Assembly: GCA_036426205.1 (NCBI GenBank) | Contig: CM071579.1 | Location: forward strand, 14,246,172 to 14,310,171 | Direction of reading: 5' to 3' | DNA from: Ascaphus truei | Taxonomy: Eukaryota > Chordata > Amphibia > Anura > Ascaphidae | Length of the DNA: 64,000 nucleotides | Shown: positions 57,159 through 64,000 of the stretch, piece after piece | How positions within the stretch are numbered: position 1 is the stretch's first letter | How the letters are laid out: each line of letters begins with the position of its first letter | Notes under the pieces: model-generated | Told to the model about the DNA's origin: nothing | The model's input: only the letters and a program-made list of their open reading frames with translations | Databases searched by the model: none | Program-made: the position numbers and the translations under genes

Positions 57159-58608
57159 AGCTTTGTTGCGATCACATGTGCCACATGCCTTGACGAATTT
57201 CTCCACATCCTTAAGCATCTCCGGCCACCAGAAGGTTAGCTGAATGAGGTCATTGGTTCTCCGCGTCCCAGGGTGTCCCGCCAATTTGGAGGAGTGACAC
57301 CACTCGAGGACCTTCTTTCGATATTGCGGTGCAGTGTAGAGACGCCCCTCCGGTACCGTGAGACCCCTTGGAACCTGTGACTGATCAGATCGGATATTGT
57401 CCATGACGTCAAAGGAATTTGCAGATATATTTGGATGGGATTACCGTGTCTAGCTGCTCCTCAGACCTATCCTCCGCAAGGAATGGCTGTGACAGGGCAT
57501 CTGCCATCAGGTTTTTGGAGGAAATTATATAATTGAACCGGGAGAAGAATAGTGTCCAGCGAGCCTGTCGAGCGCCCAGTCGACGTGCCCCTTCTAAGTA
57601 GAGAAGATTCTTATGATCTGTTAGAATGGTTATGGGTTTTCTGTACCTTCTAAGAGATGCCTGCACTCCTCTAATGCCAATTTGATTGCTTAGAGTTCCC
57701 CACATCATAATTCCGTTCCAGGGAAGAAGTTTTTTCGAAAAGAAAGCACAAGGGTGTAACCTTGCCAATGGCAATCTTCTTTGAGACAAAATGGCGCCGG
57801 CCCCGACATCCAAAGCATCCACTTCTAGGGTAAACGGGAGTTTAGGATCCAGGTGGACGAGGATAGGGGTGGATACAAAGGCCTTCTTGAGACGGTCGAA
57901 AGCTTGGATGGCGGTCTCGGACCATGATGAGGGATCTGCACCTTTCTTGGTTAATGCCTTGATGGGGGCTACGGGGGTAGAGAAATTACGAATGAAGCGA
58001 CGATAATAATTCACGAAACCCAGAAATTGTTGTACGACCTTGAGGGTGGTCGGCCGGGGCCACTCCAGAATAGCCATGAGTTTCGCTGGGTCCATAATGA
58101 AACCGGAGTCAGAGATAATGTATCCCAGAAATGCCACTGACGTTTGGTGGAATTGACATTTTTCCAATTTCGCGAACAGGCGGTTCTCCCGGAGGTGCAA
58201 CAGTACCTGCTTGACATGGCTAATGTGCTCTTGGACGGACTTGGAAAAAATCAAGATATCCTCGAAGTAGATGATGAGGAATTTGTTAAGGATGTCGCGG
58301 AAGATCTCGTTGCACAGGCCAAACGGCATGACCAGATATTCATAATGGCCATCGTAGGTGTTAAACGCAGTCTTCCACTCGTCACCTTTGCGTATCCTCA
58401 CCAAATTTTAGGCGCCTCGTAGGTCCAGCATAGAAAAAATGGTTGCCCCCTGAAGGCGGTCGAAGAGTTCGGTAATCAAAGGCAATGGGTAACGTTTTTT
58501 TCAGCGTGATTTTGTTCAGACCCCGGTAGTCAATGCATGGGCGAAGTGACCCTTCCTTCTTCTTTACGAAGAAGAAGCCAGCCCCGACTGCTTTATTCAG
58601 TGGCATAA
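57159..58608 (-). pseudogene. Ty3/gypsy pol fragment, broken
   Basis: Minus-strand pol of a Ty3/gypsy retrotransposon: RT start ([28 protein letters not shown]), then after a stop [20 protein letters not shown] and MPFGLCN, with the following APAVFQ block deleted. The catalytic YVDD reads YFED (58259-58270). Then come LGYIISDSGFIMDPAK, FLGFVNYYRRFIRNFS, RNase H (LEVDALDVGAGAILSQ near 57800, TDHKNLLYLEGARRL near 57600), and an integrase zinc region (KLAGHPGTRRT, ACGTCDRNKA) up to 57159. The open stretch at 57409-58404 is long. Gag, protease and LTRs are absent. Confidence 0.93.
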
Positions 58609-58609
58609 T

Positions 58610-58805
58610 TATGCTTACCCCCTTCCATCTATTCCCCGATTTAATGCAAGATAAGATCTTGTTTGCCTTTGCAGCTACTGCATGGCATTGGGCACTATTT
58701 CTAAACCTGCTGTCTGCAAGCACTCCTAAATCCTTCTCCATCAAGGATTCACTTAATTTTTCCCCATTTAAATTGTAAGTCGCCTGTTTATTCTTGTTGC
58801 TGTCA
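58610..58805 (-). pseudogene. CR1 LINE fragment
   Basis: Minus strand reads [37 protein letters not shown] and [14 protein letters not shown], the same part of CR1 RT as 36750-36910. It joins the gypsy start directly at about 58609, and the repeat at 58806 on the other side. Confidence 0.88.
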
Positions 58806-58930
58806 TGCGATAACTCTTTCTGAATACGGTGATAACACAAATGTCAAACCATGAGGTAGGAACAGGCGAATCCGATCGATATGGCAGTAAGCTTATCGAA
58901 GCTACCTGAATAGGCCGCTATGTCTAATAA
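58806..58930 (-). repeat. Interspersed repeat, copy 2 (pair with 28955)
   Basis: CTCTTTCTGAATACGGTGAT then AACACAAATG, with ATCGAAGCTACCTGAATAGG downstream, matches 28955-29075 in the same orientation. Confidence 0.6.
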
Positions 58931-59356
58931 GAGGGAAAAGCTTCCTGAGAATAGGGGCCCTCTCTGGATTTCTGTCGGGTAATGTCATTGTTTGAGCCTT
59001 GGCCTAAAAATGTTGGGCTGCAGAAAAAATGGCAAAAAACGGTGCATTATTCTAACGATTCTTATCGCTGCCACAAACTCTATCACGTACAGGCTGCTCC
59101 GTGACTGATTCTCCTTCTCACAAGAGACATTTCATGGTGTGTATAGCATCTGACCAGGGAGTACACTTTATTTTACAAGAGAATGAGACAATGTAATTAA
59201 TAAGGATAATTACACTCTGTAAACTAATAATCTCTCGTAGACTTGTTAATTGAACTATGACTTCACTTTATGGGTTTTAGAAAGGTCTGCAGGGGGTACA
59301 GAGAAAGCTCTGTTATGAGACTCATAATTAAAGATGAAAGGTATATGTGAAGTCCC
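58931..59356. other. Unassigned sequence, no gene seen
   Basis: No recognisable signal. Confidence 0.4.
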
Positions 59357-59566
59357 TTATGGCTGTTCTATAGTGTGTGCGGCCGTGCGCGTTTTGTGTG
59401 TATACTGTGCGCGAGTGAGGTACTGTATGTGTGTGTATGTATATATGTTTGTGTGTGTGTGTCATTTATTATTTATTTAAAAAAAACACATTGGTAAAAA
59501 TAAAATATTTATTAACATTGTGCAGATACATACACATACACACACACATATACATACATACACATG

Positions 59567-59612
<46 letters not shown>

Positions 59613-59797
59613 TACATACGTTTCAGCGCCGGTAGCAATGCAAAATCATTGTATTCCCCATCTTCCCCGCTGTCAGCCGGATGCACGCTCACTGCCGTGA
59701 GTGCGCGGCCCTTGTATAGAAGGGCTGACTAACCTCGGCCAACTATAAGTGCCGCGCGCACGGCGTACCACACGCAGCCACTATATAACAAGCCTTA
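59357..59797. mobile_element. Harbinger-like MITE, family B, TTA TSD
   Basis: TTA flanks at 59357-59359 and 59795-59797. The left end GGCTGTTCTATAGTGTG and the inverse right end GGCTTGTTATATAGTGG agree. The interior shows the family order: GCGGCCGTGCGCG, GT microsatellite (59430-59461), AAATATTTATTAACATTG, CA/TA microsatellite (59530-59620), GCGCCGGTAG and GTGCGCGGCCCTTGTATAG. One extra T separates the left TTA from the terminus. Confidence 0.88.
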
Positions 59798-60834
59798 GAC
59801 GCAAATGGTTTAACAGCGCTAGTAAATACGGGATAAGCCTCCAACGTTAGAAGCGGAGACATTTTCTCATTGGAAATGGGAGGTATTTATGTTATCTACC
59901 TGTATCAGGTATTTTTAGATTGTTAACTCTTCAGGGTAAGGTTATACCGGGGCCTTTTTTGTCTTTCTATACACAACGTACATTGTAGTCGTCTATTTTA
60001 CAGCAATAACATGACTAGTAATATTACGGTGGATTGCAAGCTCTGTGGTTTAGGGACTCCCTTGAACCCGTGGTCTCTTCGCCGTGTGATCCCCTGTATT
60101 TGATATATGTTGTATGTTTGTGCTGTAAACGGATAATTCTAACACGGATACAATTGAAGACGTATTAGATACAATGTGAAGTCGTTACTGTAACATTCCC
60201 GGCTGTTCAGGGCTGATCTTTGACACTGTGTCCTCCTGGGGGCTCTTCTCACTCTGATGGTCCATGTGTGCAACTAATCAGCTCAGATGGTGTCGGACAG
60301 CTAGGGGTGTCCAGTAATCCCAGCCATTCCAGCCTCTGCTATCCAAGGTGAGGCCTCGCAGCTGGTCAGTGACATCTGGCACCCACATGCCCCTTCCCCG
60401 GAGGGTACATTGCACATGGGCAGCTGTCAGGGTGACACTGAGCTGCTGGCACTTTCAGCCTCTCCAGGGTCTATGGGCACAACTTCTTACACAAGAAAAT
60501 CTTTACTGAAGCAGTAGGATGAGGCAGCAACTAGTAGGATCAACAGTGGTGTTTTTGCCAAGAAAAAGGCGCTAGATCTGAAAGCAAAAAAAAGAAACCC
60601 CAGTGTTAATTATAGGAAATACGCAGTTATCCTCTTTCCAATTAGTACCCATAAACATTTAAAAATCATTATCTGGAGTTTCTTTTCGATCTGTAAAAGC
60701 TGCCAGCACGGAGTTCCCCCACATACTGTAAATAGCAGAATCTTTTTATCTCACCACTGACAGCACTGCTTTGAGATATCTGCCCTATCCTCCTCTCTTA
60801 ATCTACATGTCCCTCTTCTTCTCTGCCACTCTCG
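59798..60834. other. Unassigned sequence, no gene seen
   Basis: GGATTGCAAGCTCTGTGG at 60031 followed by AGGGACTC may be an L2-like tail fragment. The rest is not recognised. Confidence 0.35.
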
Positions 60835-61738
60835 CCCCTGTATCCCCAGACCCTGGCTAAACGATCGTACACCCCCGCCCCGCTCCTGCATTCGCTCCTC
60901 TGAACGTCTCTGGAGGAAAAGTCATTCTCTATTACAAATATCTTCTGTCTTGTTTCAACTCAGGGGGTCTGTCCTGGGACCTCTTCTCTTTTATCTCTAC
61001 ACTCTCTGGGTGTCCCTTTTACATCATTTAGGTACAAATATCACCTCTATGCTGAAGACACGAAAATGTAATTTACACCCAGACCTTACACCACCTGTAC
61101 AGAACAAAGTCTCTGAATGTCTCTCCGCTATATCGCCCTGGATGGCCCTCCTCCGACTTAAACTTAATATGTCAAAGACGGAGCTACTCATACTTCCTCC
61201 CAGACCTGGCCCTACTGCCCCCTTCTACTTTTCTGTTGGCAGCACTATCACACACCCCGCATCACAAGCACGCTACCTAGGGGTCACATTTGACTCCTCC
61301 CTCACATTTACCTGTCGCTCAGACCAGATGATTTCCCCACTGCAACATTCCTCTGTCGCTCAAAAAATCTAACAGATGCCCTCATCCTTTCCCATCTTGA
61401 CTATTGTAACCTCCTACTGTCCGGCCTTCCTGCCTCTCACCTTGCTCTCCTACAATCTATCCCAGGAGTGGGCAACTCCAGTCCTCAAGGGCCACCAACA
61501 GGTCAAGTTTTAAGGCTACCCCTGCTTCAGCACAAGTGGCTCAATCAGTGGCTCAGTCTTAGGATATCCCTGCTTCAGCAGAGATAAGTCTGAAAACCCG
61601 ACCTGTTTGTGGCCCTTGAAGACTGCAGTTGCCTACCCCTTATCTATTCTAAACACTGCTGATTTCATTACTCAACTCTCTCTTAAAATTTGTCTCTGCT
61701 TCTCTCCTGCTGAAATCCCTCTGCTGGCTTCCCATTAA
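60835..61738 (+). pseudogene. L2-clade LINE, deleted and interrupted
   Basis: Pieces of L2 ORF2 occur in order on the plus strand: DPWLNDRTPP-RSSERLWRK (60845-60915, linker before RT), then after a deletion GSVLGPLLF (60965), ISPWMALLRLKLNMSKTELL (61130-61190), ARYLGVTFDSSLTF (61270-61310), LSHLDYCNLLLSGLP (61390-61430) and, after the palindromic MITE, LLLKSLCWLPI (61702-61734). Most of the RT palm, including the YADD box, is missing. The match on both sides of 61455-61649 shows that the MITE landed in an existing LINE. Confidence 0.9.
61455..61649. mobile_element. Palindromic hAT-like MITE, copy 6, inside L2
   Basis: The octamer ATCTATCC (61455-61462) and ATCTATTC (61642-61649) match at 7 of 8 and bracket the element (61463-61641). 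It begins CAGGAGTGGGCAACTCCAG and ends GCAGTTGCCTACCCCTT. This is the best duplication in the palindromic family and supports an 8-bp hAT target site. Confidence 0.93.
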
Positions 61739-62190
61739 TGATGAAGTCTCCGGGAAGTGCAATATATGTGAAAAGAAATATAAATTGTGATAGTGCAATA
61801 TTGTTAAGATTAGGATCAGAATAATGTCTTGGCTTGATGTTTAATACTCACAAACGTGAGAGAGAAAAAGGCACATAAAGGTATCTTTTTAGGATGCTGT
61901 TAGTTGTCACTCGATGGACAGGAGCTGCAGAACTCAGTGTTCCCCAAATGTATGGACTCCCAAGGACATGATATCAGATAAAAACAAGCATTTAGATCTC
62001 TATGGATCTCTCTATCCGGATGGATGATGTCTCCTCTTCCCCTCTCTCGTGGCGTGCGTTCCAGCGGTGCGTTCCACTCGACCGGAAGTGATGTCATCCG
62101 CTACGTCCACTTCCTGGGGTTTCGGCCGGCTCAGGAGAAAAACGTCACTCTACGCGTTTCACCACATAGGTTTCATCAGGACCGTTGACC
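61739..62190 (-). mobile_element. Penelope-like fragment with hammerhead-like core (inferred)
   Basis: The block follows the L2 fragment directly. Its minus strand carries a good hammerhead-like core at 62151-62180, and the other end is A/T-rich (61757-61830). No protein is encoded. The class is inferred from the core and from the general resemblance to 53880-54560. Confidence 0.4.
62151..62180 (-). ncRNA. Hammerhead-like core 6, near-consensus
   Basis: On the minus strand CTGATGA is exact, stem II is ACC with GGT around a UAUGU loop, and GAAACGCGTAGAG follows. The base at the expected cleavage position seems to be G, which would reduce activity. Confidence 0.5.
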
Positions 62191-62517
62191 TGTGACACCA
62201 AAGCTGAGCCCACAGGACTCCGCCATTGACGCGAGTGGGCTCCCGGAACTCGCGTTTAAATGAGCCCCGCCCACTCGCCCCTCCCAACCCGACTGGGCTC
62301 TACCCAGTATGGAGCCCCGCCTGGCAAGGATAAGCACACTTACCCCCCAACTTCCGCCGCGACCGAGGCAACAAACACCTCAACACTTCAAAACGGAGAC
62401 TTCTCTCCCCTCCTGCAAGGAGCTCCAGTCCTCCTGCTCAGATTTCTTATTCGTTATTGCTTTTTTTTTGTCTAATAAACTTCAAACTGTAGCAACCAGA
62501 TCAACAGCAAAATACGC
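62191..62517. other. Unassigned sequence, no gene seen
   Basis: CpG-containing sequence followed by a T-run; no gene recognised. Confidence 0.35.
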
Positions 62518-63317
62518 AAAACAGGGACGGGTGCCCCTGGTTGTTTCTGCTGGCCAGAGACACTCCGGGGCTAAACAGGTCGAAGCACAAATTAATTGCA
62601 CATTTTGCAACTGCCCTGAGGTGCGAACTCGCAGCATTATGGAAGCAACCGGATCTACCAAATATCCCAAAAATCAGAAACCGAATTTGGCACGTTTGCC
62701 GGATGGAACAGTTAACGAGTCTAGTTAACGACACCGGCACAAACTTTCTCAAAGTATGGTCACCATGGCTAGACCTGAACGATATCCCAGGGGTCAGCGC
62801 CTCCAACATACTGCTTTAATAGATGCGGACGCGTTCTCCTTGGATGAAGTGTAGTGAACAGAAGGCCTTAGATTCTTGACAAGATTAGGGGTTCACTAGA
62901 CTAGGCAAAGAAAAAGATAAGCATAGGTCAAAACACAACAGAAAAGATGAGAAGTCTACATAATGACTACTGTTACTGCGAGCCCTTTGGGACCAAAAGC
63001 CTACTAAACCCAAGAAATCCAGACCTCAACGAGAACCATAGCCTCTATGATAAGTCCAGAGGAGTCGAAATCGTGCTGTGGCAGCCTCCTCCCCCCCCCC
63101 CCCTTCCCCCCCCCCCCTACCTCCTCCCAGTTTAGGACTGTCTGTAGGTCTTGTTGGTCCTGTTTGTAACCCCAGTCTGTCTTTTGTGAATTACTTAAAA
63201 AAGAGTTGTTATGGATACCTTTGTATACGATAATGGGTTGGAAGAAAATGTGATTATTGTACCATGCACTCAATAAAAAAAAATTTTTGGTTGAAAAAAA
63301 AAAAACAGGGACGGGTG
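62518..63317 (+). mobile_element. L1/Tx1-type LINE insertion with 16-bp TSD
   Basis: AAAACAGGGACGGGTG occurs at 62518-62533 and 63302-63317. Between them is a 5'-truncated LINE: the C-terminal end of ORF2 (62541-62819), a 3' UTR with a C-rich stretch (63088-63118), an AATAAAAAAA signal near 63270, and a poly(A) end. The ORF2 tail has the L1 pattern of a W-rich stretch (LAALWKQPDLPNI) followed by VCRMEQLTSLV and FLKVWSPWLDL. The poly(A) tail and long duplication are hallmarks of target-primed insertion. The protein frame is intact to its stop at 62817. Confidence 0.9.
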
Positions 63318-63544
63318 GGCGGTCATTGCTGGCAGGGCGCGGACTGACCACATGCCTACCAGCCAGACTACATAACCTCCCTTCTCCCCGCCCCCTGACC
63401 GCGTCACCCGAAGGCAGCAGGGGGAGGGGGGAGAGGGCCCCTAGGCATAGTTGCCGTTCGCTAAGGGCTCAAGGTAGCTATATATATATATATATATATA
63501 TATACACTGTATATATCTGTCATCCCGGATTCTGGTGCTGTATA
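63318..63544. other. Unassigned sequence with a TA microsatellite
   Basis: A TA run at about 63479-63503. The rest continues whatever sequence stood before the L1 insertion; no gene recognised. Confidence 0.4.
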
Positions 63545-63730
63545 GGCTGCGTTTATAGTGCAGACGACAGCGACAGCAACATGATGTCATGTCAAAACAA
63601 TTGCTTTGCCGCCGTCGCGTGCACTTATATTAAGCGCGGAGCGACGGCTTGGTCGCGATCGCTGGAAGTCATCTCAATTTGATTTTTCCATCGACCGTAG
63701 CCTGACGTCGCCGGCACTATAACCATAGCC
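63545..63730. mobile_element. Harbinger-like MITE, family A, copy 2
   Basis: The left end GGCTGCGTTTATAGTGCAG and the inverse right end GGCTATGGTTATAGTGCCG agree over about 20 bp. ATA flanks both sides (63542-63544 and 63731-63733). CGTCGC words recur inside. It is related to 4163-4494. Confidence 0.75.
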
Positions 63731-64000
63731 ATAATGTGTGAGCCGTGTGCGCGCGCGTGCCTGTGCGAAGGCGCGTGCACGTGCCGCACACATTTTGTGT
63801 GTACACTGTGCGCGACTGTATGACTGTATGTGTGTATGTATATGTGTATATATGTGTGTGTTTGTGTGAATGTATGTGTGTGTGTTTAAATAAGTTTCCA
63901 AATAAATAAATACTTTACTAATTTTTTTAATAACATTGTACATACACACGCACACATACACATACACACACACACATACACACACACATACACACACACA
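63725..64000 (+). mobile_element. Harbinger-like MITE, family B, cut by window end
   Basis: From about 63725 the family B order starts: ATAATGTGTGAGCCGTGTGCG, GCGCGCGTGC, a GT microsatellite (63815-63890), AAATACTTTACTAATTTTTT with AACATTGTA, and a CA microsatellite up to the end of the window. The left terminus overlaps the right end of the family A element. The right end lies outside the window. Confidence 0.75.

Overview
What it is. The window reads as repeat-dense, non-coding vertebrate DNA, most likely from an amphibian and probably a frog. The reasons are the transposon mix: CR1, L2, RTE and L1/Tx1-like LINEs, Tc1 transposons, many hAT and Harbinger-like MITEs, Ty3/gypsy, and Penelope-type sequence carrying hammerhead-ribozyme-like cores. 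Long TA/GT microsatellites and the absence of compact gene structure fit the same view. The organism assignment is inference; no host gene anchors it. I found no host protein-coding exon, tRNA, rRNA or CRISPR that I can defend. Every long open frame I recognise belongs to a transposable element and is broken. Layout. 0-12 kb: a TIR MITE between TA microsatellites (595-823), a palindromic hAT-like MITE (2941-3124), a Harbinger-like MITE (4163-4494), tandem-like units and an LTR-like 3' end (5.1-6.8 kb), a hAT MITE with an 8-bp duplication (9806-10127), and a retroelement insertion flanked by a 14-bp duplication (10541-11027). 12-20 kb: a MITE with perfect 22-bp termini, a ~97-bp tandem array, a G-rich minisatellite (18.0-18.8 kb), palindromic MITEs and a tRNA-derived SINE with a MIR-like core. 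20-27 kb: an RTE LINE on the minus strand, then two copies of a long foldback element whose outer arms face each other across a GC-rich block I cannot identify. 28-34 kb: a 27-bp minisatellite, then a nested structure: hAT-like end, 49-bp minisatellite with an assembly gap, LINE, and a small insertion with a 16-bp duplication. 34-46 kb: a CR1 LINE, MITEs with perfect duplications (38004-38201, 43023-44181, 44185-44696) and a 47-bp minisatellite. 46-64 kb: a full-length but frameshifted Tc1 element, a solo-LTR candidate, a Tc1/Tc1/gypsy/CR1 junction cluster, an L2 LINE split by a MITE, and an L1 insertion with a 16-bp duplication. How it works together. Nothing here looks like a pathway or operon. 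The value of the window is as a record of transposition, because several insertions have readable target duplications and can be ordered in time. The most unusual recurring signal is a hammerhead-like core (CTGANGA, short stem, GAAACGC) at six places on both strands. I did not find a convincing new biological system.
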